DNA from: Flavobacterium rhamnosiphilum
Lineage (GTDB): Bacteria; Bacteroidota; Bacteroidia; Flavobacteriales; Flavobacteriaceae
DNA: 64,000 nucleotides
Direction of reading: 5' to 3'
Assembly (NCBI RefSeq): GCF_004349195.1
Contig: NZ_SMLG01000001.1
Coordinates: forward strand, 372,001 to 436,000
Shown here: positions 16,320 to 24,946 of the stretch, in pieces
Layout of the letters: every line of letters starts with the position of its first letter
How positions within the stretch are numbered: the first letter of the stretch is position 1
Program-made: the position numbers and the translations under genes
The notes under the pieces: model-generated
What the model saw: the letters and a program-made list of their open reading frames with translations, nothing else
What the model was told of the DNA's origin: nothing
The model's database searches: none

Positions 16320-17402
16320 ATGCAGGAATTAATTCCAAATAGAAAAATCATACACGTTGACATGGATGCTTTCTATGCTTCAGTGGAGCAAATGGATAAT
16401 CCCTTGTTGCGTGGGAAACCTATTGCTGTTGGCGGCTCAGAAAATCGAGGAGTTGTTGCGGCGGCAAGTTATGAAGCTAGAAAATTTGGAGTTCGAAGCG
16501 CTATTAGTGGGGTTATGGCCAAAAAAAATTGTCCGGAACTCATTTTTGTAAGACCGCGTTTTGACAGATACAAGGAAATTTCGAGTAAAATCCAAAAGAT
16601 TTTTTATGAATATACGGACTTGGTTGAGCCATTGTCGCTCGACGAAGCCTATTTAGATGTCACCAATAATAAAAAAGGAAATCCAAGTGCTACCTTATTG
16701 GCACAGGAAATAAGACAGCGTATTTTCAACGAAGTCGGTTTAACGGCTTCGGCCGGAATATCAGTGAATAAGTTTGTGGCTAAAATTGCCAGTGATTACA
16801 ACAAACCCAATGGTCAAAAAACGGTCAATCCGGATGAAGTTATTTCGTTTTTGGAGGAACTGCCCATTCGGAAATTTCATGGTGTTGGAAAAGTAACCAC
16901 TGAAAAAATGTATCAACTGGGGATTTTCACCGGTGTGGAGTTGAAGAGCAAAACATTGGAGTTTCTGGAGAAACATTTCGGAAAATCAGGAAATTTTTAT
17001 TACAATGTAGTAAGAGGAATCCATAACAGCGAAGTGAAATCAGATCGAATTACAAAATCAGTTGCCGCCGAACATACTTTTGATGTTAATCTTTCTTCAG
17101 AAATTTTCATGATTGAGAAATTGGAGGTTATTGCCAGTGCATTGGAAAAAAGATTAAAAAGATACAATGTAGCCGGTAAAACAATTACTTTAAAAATAAA
17201 ATATAGCGACTTTTCACAACAAACCCGAAGTAAAACTTTGCCTTACTTTATTTCAGATAAAGGATTGATTTTAGAAATTGTAAAGGAGCTTTTGTATCAA
17301 GAACGTATGAAAGATTCGGTTCGATTATTAGGAATTTCACTCAGTAATTTAAATACCGAAGAGAAGAAGTTTGTCGTCGTGCAGTTGAAATTTGATTTTT
17401 GA
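16320..17402 (+). CDS. dinB: DNA polymerase IV (Y-family translesion polymerase)
   Basis: 360 aa. It is an error-prone polymerase that extends across damaged template and mismatched primer ends. Active-site motifs are intact: IIHVDMDAFYASVEQ (about 9-23; metal-binding Asp), the steric-gate/fingers patch GVVAAASYEARKFGVRSAM-like (here GVRSAISGVMAKK), and SLDEAYLDVT with the catalytic Asp-Glu pair (about 104-113). The helix-hairpin-helix thumb reads IRKFHGVGKVTTEKMYQLGI, and the little-finger domain fills the C-terminus. There is no obvious beta-clamp motif beyond the C-terminal VVQLKFDF. No LexA-type operator was recognised upstream; Bacteroidota regulation is not legible here. Confidence 0.93.
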   Translation: MQELIPNRKIIHVDMDAFYASVEQMDNPLLRGKPIAVGGSENRGVVAAASYEARKFGVRSAISGVMAKKNCPELIFVRPRFDRYKEISSKIQKIFYEYTDLVEPLSLDEAYLDVTNNKKGNPSATLLAQEIRQRIFNEVGLTASAGISVNKFVAKIASDYNKPNGQKTVNPDEVISFLEELPIRKFHGVGKVTTEKMYQLGIFTGVELKSKTLEFLEKHFGKSGNFYYNVVRGIHNSEVKSDRITKSVAAEHTFDVNLSSEIFMIEKLEVIASALEKRLKRYNVAGKTITLKIKYSDFSQQTRSKTLPYFISDKGLILEIVKELLYQERMKDSVRLLGISLSNLNTEEKKFVVVQLKFDF

Positions 17403-17470
17403 GGAACTAATTTGCTCGTTCAACAATGGTTAAAGTCAGGAATATGTTGTTCTACTTTTATAAATAAAAT

Positions 17471-17478
17471 TATATTTG
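17471..17478 (+). promoter_or_regulatory. -7 promoter element (TATATTTG) of the PAS gene
   Basis: Exact TAnnTTTG match 20 bases before the ATG at 17499. Confidence 0.5.
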
Positions 17479-17498
17479 GTTTTTTAACATAAAAAAGC

Positions 17499-18014
17499 AT
17501 GAGTAGTTTTGGACAATATGAAGAGGCAATTGCTAAGTATCACAATAGTTTAAGCGTAAAAACAGTTCCTGTTTCTTCTTGGGATTTCCATAATGATTTT
17601 TTAGGTTTAATAAAAAATCTCTTTGTGGATTTAAATAAACTGGATGCTCTTGCTTCCCAAAATAAATGGATTCGTAATAATTGGGATTTAAAAACAAGAT
17701 TACGAGAAGAAGTAATAATTGTGACAGATACTAAATTGAATATTGTTTTTGCGTCGCATAATATGATGAAAATGAATGGTTATCTGGAAGCAGAAGTTCT
17801 GGGTAAAAGTCCTAAGATGTTTCAAGGTGCAGCAACCGATTTGACAATTTTGAACGAAATTCGTACTGCAATACTAATTCAAGAACCTTTTGAAAAAACA
17901 ATTATGAATTATAAAAAAAACGGAGATGTTTATGGATGTAAGATAAAAGGATTTCCAGTCTTCAATACAAAAGGGAAGTTAAGTCACTTTATAGCTTTTG
18001 AGAAAGCGGCATAA
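17499..18014 (+). CDS. single-PAS-domain protein
   Basis: 171 aa. Residues about 65-170 form one PAS domain: EEVIIVTDTKLNIVFASHNM (core strands), GYLEAEVLGKSPKMFQG (the helical segment typical of PAS folds), then the PAC-type end GDVYGCKIKGFPVFN and GKLSHFIAFEK. The N-terminal 60 residues are helical and contain Trp-rich spots (SSWDFHNDF, KWIRNNWDL). There is no output domain (no kinase, GGDEF or HTH), so it probably acts as a small sensor or adaptor for another protein. The bound ligand is unknown. It is monocistronic between its own promoter and a strong terminator. Confidence 0.85.
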   Translation: MSSFGQYEEAIAKYHNSLSVKTVPVSSWDFHNDFLGLIKNLFVDLNKLDALASQNKWIRNNWDLKTRLREEVIIVTDTKLNIVFASHNMMKMNGYLEAEVLGKSPKMFQGAATDLTILNEIRTAILIQEPFEKTIMNYKKNGDVYGCKIKGFPVFNTKGKLSHFIAFEKAA

Positions 18015-18053
18015 AAGAGAAAACCTTTCCGATTTGGAAAGGTTTTCTCTTTT
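18013..18053. terminator. bidirectional Rho-independent terminator
   Basis: The 18-base perfect stem aaaagagaaaacctttcc has a 5-base loop and lies between the convergent PAS and BI-1 genes. The A/T ends provide U-runs in both directions. Confidence 0.9.
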
Positions 18054-18073
18054 ATGAAATTTTTATAATGGTT

Positions 18074-18844
18074 TTAATTCTTACTGTTCAGTTTAGATAG
18101 CAATCTTAAAAATTCAATATACAACCAAACCAGTGTGATCATTAATCCCATGGCACCATACCATTCCATGTATTTTGGCATTTTTTGTTCGGCTCCTTTT
18201 TCTATTCGATCAAAATCTAAAAATAGATTTAAAGCAGCAATTACAATAACAAAAATGCTGATTCCAATGCTCATCATTGAGTTTCCATAATGCACAGGAA
18301 CAAAACTGGTAAACATAGAAAAAACCCAAGATATAAGATAGTAAGTTGCAATTGCAAGTGTAGCTGCCACAACAACCGATTTGAATTGTTCCGTTACTTT
18401 TACGATTTTATATTTATACAATCCCAGACAAACCATAAACGTTACAAAAGTTGCGCCTACTGCCTGAATTACGATTCCGGGATACATGGCTTCAAATATT
18501 GCCGAAATTCCACCAATAAATAACCCTTCGAACAAGGCATATCCCGGAGCTAAATAAGGAGAATATTGTGGTTTGAAAGCTGAAATAAGCACTAAAACTA
18601 ATCCAACAATAGCACCGCCAATTGCCGGAACCATTGGATTCATACCGTTAAAAGCCATCCACCAAATTACAGTTGCAGAAGCGGTAAGCAGTAAAAACAA
18701 GATTAAACTTTTATTGATGGTTCCTGACAAAGTCATTTCGTCGTTATAATCAATGATGGTAGCGTGATGTACTTCGTCATTTTTTGAAACTGCAGTGGAA
18801 AAAGTTTTATTATTTAAAAATGGATTTTTAGAATTGAAACTCAT
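18074..18844 (-). CDS. Bax inhibitor-1 / YccA family membrane protein
   Basis: 256 aa with seven hydrophobic segments after a polar N-terminus (about residues 45-65, 72-92, 103-122, 127-146, 157-180, 190-212 and 228-248). The family patches are visible: SKNPFLNN, TLSGTINKSLILFLLL, APGYALFEGLFIGGISAIFE and AALNLFLDFDRIEKG with the Asp pair linked to the pH/Ca2+ switch in bacterial BsYetJ. Members behave as proton-sensitive calcium leak channels or as modulators of membrane proteases. Which applies here is not known. It is a single gene facing the PAS gene. Confidence 0.9.
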   Translation of the reverse strand: MSFNSKNPFLNNKTFSTAVSKNDEVHHATIIDYNDEMTLSGTINKSLILFLLLTASATVIWWMAFNGMNPMVPAIGGAIVGLVLVLISAFKPQYSPYLAPGYALFEGLFIGGISAIFEAMYPGIVIQAVGATFVTFMVCLGLYKYKIVKVTEQFKSVVVAATLAIATYYLISWVFSMFTSFVPVHYGNSMMSIGISIFVIVIAALNLFLDFDRIEKGAEQKMPKYMEWYGAMGLMITLVWLYIEFLRLLSKLNSKN

Positions 18845-18953
18845 AGTTGGTGGGATTATTTGTTGCTCAAATATAATTTTTATTTTGCAGAAGATTGTTT
18901 AAATAGTCTTAAATTTTTTTCGCATGAGAGTAGGACCGAAATACGTTTATGAA

Positions 18954-18999
18954 TAAAAAAATCCGTCTTATTTCGTTTTAAAAGCGAGACAAGACGGAT
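18954..18999 (-). terminator. Rho-independent terminator of the pyk operon
   Basis: On the minus strand the stem atccgtctt/aagacggat is followed by a T-run (the A-run at 18955-18960 on the plus strand). It ends 23 bases after the pyk stop. Confidence 0.75.
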
Positions 19000-19021
19000 A
19001 AGTATTTAAGTAATTTTTAAA

Positions 19022-20452
19022 CTACTCTATTTCTGAAACTCTCAAGGTGTTAACCATTCCTTTTTCTTTTATTGGCATTGCGGCTAAATTAATAACAAAA
19101 TCTCCTTTGGTAACATATCCCTTTTCTTTAACGATATCATTTATATCAGTCACAGTATCGTCGGTGCTTACTCTTTTGTCATACAAGAACGATTTTACGC
19201 CCCATAACAAATTCAATTGGGTAAGGATTCTTTTATTTGAAGTAAAAACTAAAATATGAGCGTTAGGTCTCCAAGCCGAAATCTGGAAAGCAGTATAGCC
19301 ACTATTTGTCAAGGTACAAATCGCTTTAGCTTTGATGACATTAGCCATAGTTGCAGCGTGATGACAAATTGTTTTAGTGATAAAACGTTTTGTTTTAATC
19401 TGTGGGGTGTTTTGTGGTACTTGAATTAGCGGAGAATCTTCCACTGCTTCAATAATTTGTGTCATTTTTTGAATTACCTGAACCGGATAGTTACCGGTAG
19501 CCGTTTCTCCAGAAAGCATTACTGCATCTGCACCGTCCATAACCGAGTTTGCAACGTCATTCACCTCTGCACGAGTTGGCGTCAAGCTAGTAATCATCGT
19601 TTCCATCATTTGAGTGGCAACAATTACCGGAATTCGAGCTGTTTTAGCTCTGCGAATCAATTCTTTTTGAACAAGTGGCACTTCATGAGCAGGAAGTTCC
19701 ACTCCTAAGTCTCCACGAGCAACCATCAAAGCATCACAATACGCAACAATTTTGTCAATATTTTCTAATGCTTCCGGCATTTCTATCTTGGCAATAATTG
19801 GAATTTTATAGTCCGAGTGTTCCGCAATTAATTCTTGTAGGTCTTGTAAGTCTCTTGGTGTTTTTACAAAAGATAATGCAATCCAATCAACGTTTTGTCC
19901 AATAGCAAAAATAGCATCTGCTATATCTTTTTCGGTCATTGCGGGAAGAGAAATTTTTGTATTAGGTAGATTTACTCCTTTTTTAGATTTCAATTCACCA
20001 CCTTGAATCACTTTTGCTATAACTTCTGTTTTTTTATCCGTTTCAACGATTTCAAAGATAAGTTTTCCATCATCAAGCAAAATTCTTTCTCCAGGATTAA
20101 CATCATTTGGAAAGTTTTGGTATTTCATGAATACTTTCTTTGCAGTTCCAAGAATGTCTTCGGCAGTGGTAAATGTAATTAAATCACCATCATGAACTAT
20201 TACACCTTCTTCCATAACTCCTACACGAAGTTTTGGTCCTTGTAAATCACCTAGGATTGCAGTTGTATAGCCAAATTCTTCGTTAAGGCCTCGTATGATA
20301 TTAATTTTTTCTTTTACATCATTGTAATCAGCATGTGAGAAATTCACTCTAAATACATTTACACCGGCATCAATCATGTCTTTTATGATTTCTCTTGTAC
20401 TACATGCGGGCCCAAGTGTGGCTACAATTTTTGTTTTTTTGTTTGTGAGCAT
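19022..20452 (-). CDS. pyk: pyruvate kinase
   Basis: 476 aa. It transfers phosphate from phosphoenolpyruvate to ADP, the last glycolytic step. It begins KKTKIVATLGPACST (substrate-binding N-terminus), then NVFRVNFSHADY, GDLQGPKLRVG, the catalytic patch IPIIAKIEMPEALENIDKI (Lys-x-Glu, about 222-240), MVARGDLGVELP (metal and phosphate), TQMMETMITSLTPTRAEVNDVANSVMDGADAVMLSGETA, quoted here only by its key parts TRAEVND and DAVMLSGETA. The C-terminal allosteric domain is present. It is the last gene of the leftward block acpP-fabF-rnc-IPExxxVDY-pyk, 5 bases after the preceding stop, so it is probably co-transcribed with it. Confidence 0.97.
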   Translation of the reverse strand: MLTNKKTKIVATLGPACSTREIIKDMIDAGVNVFRVNFSHADYNDVKEKINIIRGLNEEFGYTTAILGDLQGPKLRVGVMEEGVIVHDGDLITFTTAEDILGTAKKVFMKYQNFPNDVNPGERILLDDGKLIFEIVETDKKTEVIAKVIQGGELKSKKGVNLPNTKISLPAMTEKDIADAIFAIGQNVDWIALSFVKTPRDLQDLQELIAEHSDYKIPIIAKIEMPEALENIDKIVAYCDALMVARGDLGVELPAHEVPLVQKELIRRAKTARIPVIVATQMMETMITSLTPTRAEVNDVANSVMDGADAVMLSGETATGNYPVQVIQKMTQIIEAVEDSPLIQVPQNTPQIKTKRFITKTICHHAATMANVIKAKAICTLTNSGYTAFQISAWRPNAHILVFTSNKRILTQLNLLWGVKSFLYDKRVSTDDTVTDINDIVKEKGYVTKGDFVINLAAMPIKEKGMVNTLRVSEIE

Positions 20453-20457
20453 TTGTA

Positions 20458-20946
20458 TTAAAAAATTAAATTGTTTTTCGATTTTATTTGATTTGTATCT
20501 ACTGCATAAACTGTTGATACGTTATCTATGGTATTTAATAGTATCTGTATTTTTGATACATTCATAGTATCGTCGTTGTTTTCTATTTTTAAAAAGTAAT
20601 CTACTTTTTTAAATTCCGGAAGTAAAAATACTTTGGTTGAAACTTCCATTGCTACATCTGAAAATAGATTTTGAGTATTTCCTTTTTTGTATTGGGTAAC
20701 CTCATTTTTATTTTGAATCAAATCCCAAGAAACGTCTTTTTCGGTGTCATTATAATAAAATCTCGAAAAATTGGTCTCGCCTTCTTTTATATTAATTTGA
20801 ATTTCATTTTTGCTTTTACTCAAATTTATAGGCAGCTTTTGATTAATAAAATAAGCCAATCGATAGTCTTCTAATGAAGTATGAATTGCGATGAGATCGT
20901 AATCTATTTCGTCAAATTCGCCAAGATCCAATTTATGAATAGCCAT
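20458..20946 (-). CDS. IPExxxVDY family protein
   Basis: 162 aa. It is a small soluble protein restricted to Bacteroidota and named after a short motif, present here as LPEFKKVDYFL in the second half. Function is unknown. In flavobacteria the gene is regularly found between rnc and pyk, exactly as here. It starts MAIHKLDLGEFDEIDYDLIAIHTSLEDYRLAYFIN in the usual way (key piece: YDLIAIHTSLEDYRLAYF). It has no signal peptide or membrane segment. Only five bases separate it from pyk. The conserved neighbourhood suggests a link to RNase III or central metabolism, but nothing in the sequence proves it. Confidence 0.85.
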   Translation of the reverse strand: MAIHKLDLGEFDEIDYDLIAIHTSLEDYRLAYFINQKLPINLSKSKNEIQINIKEGETNFSRFYYNDTEKDVSWDLIQNKNEVTQYKKGNTQNLFSDVAMEVSTKVFLLPEFKKVDYFLKIENNDDTMNVSKIQILLNTIDNVSTVYAVDTNQIKSKNNLIF

Positions 20947-21060
20947 TTTATGAAAAAATAAGATGTAAATATAGTATTTCTATCGAAGTATAGACCTCTC
21001 AGAATAAGATGTTTTCGTTAATTTATGAACGAAAACGTTATAGTTTTATGAAAATTGATA

Positions 21061-21801
21061 TTATTTTCTATCCATTTTTTCTTGAAATGCAAAATAAGCA
21101 CGTTGGGATGCTTTTTCTTCCGCTTTCTTCTTTGAGGTTGCTCTTGCTCTTGCAATCACTTTGTCATCAATACTTAGTTTTACGCCAAATAAACGTTGCC
21201 CGTCAATTGCGTTATCTTCGAAAATATCATAATGAAATATTTTCTTTTCTTTTTGGCACCATTCTATTACCAAACTTTTATAGCTAATTACTTTTCCTTC
21301 GAGTCTTGCGATATCTACGTAAGGAATTATAACTCTTTTTTGAATGAATTTTTCACAATATACATAGCCTCTATCAAGATAAATTGCTCCTACTAGTGAT
21401 TCAAAGATATTGCCATGTATGTTTTCTCCAAAATGCTGTATTGGCACTTTGCTTTCTATGTATTGTACTAAATTTAGGTCTTTTCCTAATTCGTTCAAGT
21501 GTTCTCTGCTTACAATCTTTGAACGCATTTTAGTAAGATACCCTTCATCTCCGGCGGGTGCTTTGCTGAATAAATGTGCTGCAATTACCGAGCTTAGCAT
21601 GGCATCACCCAAAAACTCTAATCGTTCGTAATTGATAGGGTTTCCTAAAATATCCAGTCGATTTGAGGAACGATGTGTGAAGGCTTTCTTATAAAAATCT
21701 AAGTTTACTGGGTCAAAACCCAAGATTTTCTGAATAGAATCAAAAAAAATCCCGTCTTCTGGAGAACGGGATTTTGAAAATATTTTTCTGATTATACGCA
21801 T
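21061..21801 (-). CDS. rnc: ribonuclease III
   Basis: 246 aa. It cleaves double-stranded RNA, including the rRNA precursor. The signature NYERLEFLGDAMLSSVIA (about 57-74) holds the catalytic Glu/Asp pair. A second acidic cluster ESLVGAIYLDRG lies around 133-144. The C-terminal double-stranded RNA-binding domain spans about 170-240 (SYKSLVIEWCQKEKK, then ARARATSKKKAEEKASQRAYFAF). It follows fabF with a 9-base gap, and the order acpP-fabF-rnc is ancient and conserved. The N-terminal 25 residues are longer than in E. coli, as is usual in this phylum. Confidence 0.95.
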   Translation of the reverse strand: MRIIRKIFSKSRSPEDGIFFDSIQKILGFDPVNLDFYKKAFTHRSSNRLDILGNPINYERLEFLGDAMLSSVIAAHLFSKAPAGDEGYLTKMRSKIVSREHLNELGKDLNLVQYIESKVPIQHFGENIHGNIFESLVGAIYLDRGYVYCEKFIQKRVIIPYVDIARLEGKVISYKSLVIEWCQKEKKIFHYDIFEDNAIDGQRLFGVKLSIDDKVIARARATSKKKAEEKASQRAYFAFQEKMDRK

Positions 21802-21810
21802 ATATAATTA

Positions 21811-23064
21811 TTAGATTTCTAATTTTTTTACCAATACACAAGCATTGTGACCGCCAAAACCAAAAGTATTACTCATTAACACTTTTACGTCTCTTTTTTG
21901 AGCCGTATTGAAAGTAAAGTTTAGTTTAGGGTCAATGTTTTCATCATCTGTGAAATGATTTATTGTAGGAGGAATAATTCCGTATTTTAAAGAAAGTATG
22001 CATGAAATAGCTTCAACCGCACCAGTAGCACCAAGTAAATGGCCTGTCATGGATTTTGTTGAATTTAAGTTCATTGTATAAGCGTGCTCGCCAAAAACAT
22101 GTAGAATCGCTTTAGATTCTCCGATGTCACCAAGTGGTGTTGAAGTTCCGTGCATATTTACACCATCAACATCAGTTGGTTTTAATCCTGCGTCTCTTAA
22201 GCAGTTTAACATTACATTTTTAGCGCCCATTCCTTCAGGATGTGGAGCGGTTATGTGGTAAGCATCTGCTGACATACCACCACCGCCAATTTCGCAATAA
22301 ATAGTTGCGCCACGAGCAACAGCGTGTTCGTATTCTTCAAGAACCAGAGCGCCGGCTCCTTCGCCAAGAACAAATCCATCTCTGTCTTTATCCATCGGTC
22401 TAGATGCGGTTTTTGGGTCGTCATTTCTTGTAGAAAGCGCATGCATGGCATTAAAGCCACCCATTCCGGCAATAGTTACTGCTGCTTCCGAACCTCCGGT
22501 TACAATTGCATCAGCATGTCCTAAACGAATATAATTGAATGCGTCAATAATGGCATTTGTTGAAGAGGCGCAAGCGGAAACAGTTGTGAAATTTGGCCCT
22601 CTAAAGCCGTATTTCATAGAAATGTGACCGCCGGCTATATCGGCAATCATTTTTGGTATAAAGAAAGGATTGAATCGAGGTGTTCCGTCTCCGGCTGCAA
22701 AATTAAGTACTTCTATTTGAAAAGTTTCTAATCCTCCAATTCCAGATCCCCAAATAACACCTACTCTATCTTTGTCTAATTTTTCGAAATCGAAACCGGC
22801 GTCTTTTATGGCTTCGTCTGATGCAACCATAGCATATTGTGCGTAACGGTCCATTTTTCTGGCCTCTTTTCTGTCGATATAATCTTCAACATTAAAGTTT
22901 TTTACTTCACAGGCAAACTGGGTTCTAAACTTTGAAGCATCGAAATAAGTGATTGGAGCAGCTCCGCTAACTCCGTTAATTAGACCATTCCAAAATTCCT
23001 GAATGTTATTTCCAATGGGTGTAAGAGCGCCTAAACCTGTTACAACAACTCGTCTTAATACCAT
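21811..23064 (-). CDS. fabF: beta-ketoacyl-ACP synthase II
   Basis: 417 aa from the ATG at 23064 (MVLRRVVVTGLGALTPIG). The ten codons before it (from 23094) run into the leader and are rejected. The thiolase-fold enzyme elongates acyl-ACP with malonyl-ACP. The catalytic triad motifs are intact: TVSACASSTNAI (nucleophile Cys, about 164), VNMHGTSTPLGD (His, about 304) and STKSMTGHLLGATGAVEA (His, about 340; also the conserved Lys). Gly-rich NTFGFGGHNAC closes the pocket. acpP is 182 bases upstream, separated by two hairpins that may set different expression levels for the two genes. Confidence 0.96.
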   Translation of the reverse strand: MVLRRVVVTGLGALTPIGNNIQEFWNGLINGVSGAAPITYFDASKFRTQFACEVKNFNVEDYIDRKEARKMDRYAQYAMVASDEAIKDAGFDFEKLDKDRVGVIWGSGIGGLETFQIEVLNFAAGDGTPRFNPFFIPKMIADIAGGHISMKYGFRGPNFTTVSACASSTNAIIDAFNYIRLGHADAIVTGGSEAAVTIAGMGGFNAMHALSTRNDDPKTASRPMDKDRDGFVLGEGAGALVLEEYEHAVARGATIYCEIGGGGMSADAYHITAPHPEGMGAKNVMLNCLRDAGLKPTDVDGVNMHGTSTPLGDIGESKAILHVFGEHAYTMNLNSTKSMTGHLLGATGAVEAISCILSLKYGIIPPTINHFTDDENIDPKLNFTFNTAQKRDVKVLMSNTFGFGGHNACVLVKKLEI

Positions 23065-23195
23065 AAATTCTTTATTTTTGTTATCTTTAAACAAATAAAA
23101 CCCATGCTTTCTTTACTGTATTACTATTACGAAAGAGCCATGGGTATTACAATAAATATAGTTTTGATTGAAATTCAATCTCGAATTTAATTTTA

Positions 23196-23238
23196 AAAAA
23201 AAATAATAACACCCGCTTGCAGGATTGCAAACGGGTGT
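23196..23238 (-). terminator. intra-operon terminator after acpP
   Basis: On the minus strand the stem ACACCCG/CGGGTGT with an inner TGCA pair is followed by a T-rich run. It lies 8 bases after the acpP stop and before fabF. A second hairpin (acccatg/catgggt) stands at about 23099-23145. Together they probably let acpP be made in excess over fabF. Confidence 0.65.
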
Positions 23239-23246
23239 ATACTTTA

Positions 23247-23483
23247 TTATTTTTTAGCTTCCTCGATGTAAGAGATTGCTTGACCTACAGTAGCGATGTT
23301 TTCTGCTTGATCGTCTGGAATTTGAATGTCAAATTCTTTTTCGAATTCCATAATAAGCTCAACAGTGTCTAATGAGTCAGCTCCTAAATCATTAGTGAAG
23401 CTTGCTTCTGTTACAACTTCGTTTTCGTCAACACCTAATTTGTCTACGATAATCGCTTTTACTCTTGATGCAATGTCTGACAT
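23247..23483 (-). CDS. acpP: acyl carrier protein
   Basis: 78 aa. It carries growing fatty acyl chains on a 4'-phosphopantetheine arm. The attachment Ser lies in [18 protein letters not shown] (about residue 37). The protein is small and acidic, as expected ([25 protein letters not shown]). It is first in the acpP-fabF-rnc block and has its own promoter just upstream. The Bacteroidota form begins [18 protein letters not shown], as here. Confidence 0.97.
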   Translation of the reverse strand: MSDIASRVKAIIVDKLGVDENEVVTEASFTNDLGADSLDTVELIMEFEKEFDIQIPDDQAENIATVGQAISYIEEAKK

Positions 23484-23513
23484 AATCTTTAATTTTAGAA
23501 TTTAATTTGTTGG

Positions 23514-23542
23514 CAAAAATAAAAAACTTTATTTTAAAACAA
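23514..23542 (-). promoter_or_regulatory. promoter of acpP (TTG ... TATTTTTG)
   Basis: On the minus strand TATTTTTG (plus-strand 23514-23521) fits TAnnTTTG, and TTG (23540-23542) stands 18 bases upstream, close to the expected -33/-7 spacing. The acpP ATG is 31 bases downstream. Confidence 0.6.
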
Positions 23543-23659
23543 CTATTTAGTTAATAAATGTGACATCTAATTTATGAAATTTATTTTAACAAAGCTGTCG
23601 GAATGTTATTTATTTTCGATTTTTATGCCTTTTTTTGTGCAATTAAAATAGGATAGGTT

Positions 23660-24223
23660 ATGAAAAAAATTGTGGTTTTTGCTTCTGGATCGGGGACTAA
23701 TGCTGAAAATATCATAAAGTATTTTGCGAAAACAAAAATTGGAACGGTTGAAGCGGTGTTTACAAATAACCAAAGTGCTCTAGTGATTGAAAGGGCAAAA
23801 AACTATGGAGTTCCAGCAATAATTTTCTCAAAAGAGGAACTAATTGAAGGTATTGTATTACAAAAAATAAATAAAATTCAACCTGATTTGATTGTTTTGG
23901 CAGGATTTTTATTAAAATTTCCCGAAAACATCATTGAAGTCTATCCTAATAAGATCATAAATATTCATCCGGCATTACTACCAAAGTACGGAGGAAAAGG
24001 GATGTATGGAATGTATATTCATAGAGCAATTGTTGGGAATAAAGAGGTGGAAACTGGAATTACCATTCATTTTGTTGATGAAAATTATGATGAAGGGAAT
24101 ATTATTTTTCAAAAAAAGGTAGCCTTATCAGGAGATGAAACTCCAGAAGAAGTGGCCGGAAAAATACATGAATTAGAACAAAAATATTTCCCAGAAGTAA
24201 TTGAGAGATTATTAGAAGATTAG
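23660..24223 (+). CDS. purN: phosphoribosylglycinamide formyltransferase
   Basis: 187 aa. It transfers a formyl group from 10-formyl-THF to GAR, the third step of purine synthesis. Motifs are VFASGSGTNAENIIKYF (phosphate loop, about 6-22), NIHPALLPKYGGKGMYG with the catalytic Asn-His (about 104-120) and TGITIHFVDENYDEGNI with the catalytic Asp (about 137-153). The gene is divergent from acpP and its leader is short. It lies apart from any pur operon in the window; a PurF-like gene is 1.8 kb downstream, with two unrelated genes between. Confidence 0.95.
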   Translation: MKKIVVFASGSGTNAENIIKYFAKTKIGTVEAVFTNNQSALVIERAKNYGVPAIIFSKEELIEGIVLQKINKIQPDLIVLAGFLLKFPENIIEVYPNKIINIHPALLPKYGGKGMYGMYIHRAIVGNKEVETGITIHFVDENYDEGNIIFQKKVALSGDETPEEVAGKIHELEQKYFPEVIERLLED

Positions 24224-24228
24224 ATGAG

Positions 24229-24350
24229 TTAGATTTTTAGACTTCTTAGATTTTTCTGTTGTACATAAAATAAAACATGTTCAATACTTAAAATTTTAGA
24301 AAAGCCTAAATCAATTATAGTTTATTGTTCTAACCAGTCTAAAAATCTAA
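24229..24350. repeat. 15-bp inverted repeat between purN and rnhA
   Basis: The arms ttagatttttagact (24229-24243) and agtctaaaaatctaa (24336-24350) are exact complements. Variants of aatctaagaa recur in both arms. The right arm ends ten bases before the rnhA ATG, so the repeat supplies most of the rnhA leader. Confidence 0.55.
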
Positions 24351-24360
24351 GAAATCTAAA

Positions 24361-24840
24361 ATGGAACACGAAGTACATATATATACGGATGGTGCTGCCA
24401 AGGGAAACCCTGGGAACGGTGGTTATGGAGTAGTAATGGAGTGGGTAGGAAAACCTTATAAGAAAGAATTCTATGAGGGTTTTCGTCGAACTACGAATAA
24501 TAGAATGGAATTATTGGGGGTAATTGTAGGTCTCGAAAAATTAAAAAATCCAAACACTAGAGTTTTAGTAGTTTCTGATTCTAAGTATGTGGTAGATTCA
24601 GTTGTGAAAAAATGGGTTTTAGGCTGGGAAAAAAAAGGATTTGTTGACAGAAAAAACTCCGACTTGTGGAAACGTTTTTTAGTGGTGTATAGAAAACATA
24701 AAGTTGATTTCAAATGGATCAAAGGACATAACAATCATGTCCAAAACGAAAGATGTGATGAGTTAGCCGTTATGGCTTCGATGCAAAAGCAACTTTCAGT
24801 CGATGCTTTTTACGAAAAAGAAGAAGAAAAATTGTTGTAA
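24361..24840 (+). CDS. rnhA: ribonuclease HI
   Basis: 159 aa. It degrades the RNA strand of RNA-DNA hybrids. The four acidic active-site residues can be followed: IYTDGAAKGNPGNGGYG (Asp, about 9), NNRMELLGVI (Glu, about 48), SDSKYVVDSV (Asp, about 72) and the final Asp in NERCDELAVMA, with the flexible-loop His in KGHNNHVQNE. It has the basic helix KKWVLGWEKKG of the bacterial type I enzyme. The start ATG is fixed by the DGAAKG block nine residues in. Just upstream lies an inverted repeat in place of a recognisable leader. Confidence 0.95.
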   Translation: MEHEVHIYTDGAAKGNPGNGGYGVVMEWVGKPYKKEFYEGFRRTTNNRMELLGVIVGLEKLKNPNTRVLVVSDSKYVVDSVVKKWVLGWEKKGFVDRKNSDLWKRFLVVYRKHKVDFKWIKGHNNHVQNERCDELAVMASMQKQLSVDAFYEKEEEKLL

Positions 24841-24891
24841 ACAACTGTTTTTCAGAGTGATAAATTGTGAAAATTTTACAATTGTGAGGCA

Positions 24892-24922
24892 TTGCAACTT
24901 TACAACTTATAAACTATCTTTG
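24892..24922 (+). promoter_or_regulatory. promoter (TTG-N20-TATCTTTG)
   Basis: TTG at 24892-24894 and TATCTTTG at 24915-24922, 20 bases apart: a good match to the Bacteroidota -33/-7 pair. It lies 24 bases before the ATG of the PfkB-family kinase. Confidence 0.65.
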
Positions 24923-24946
24923 CGCCTTAATTCGAAACCTATATAA

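Noticed and set aside
23065-23094. Ten extra N-terminal codons of fabF
   Set aside because: The family starts at MVLRRVVVTGLG; the extra codons are leader sequence.
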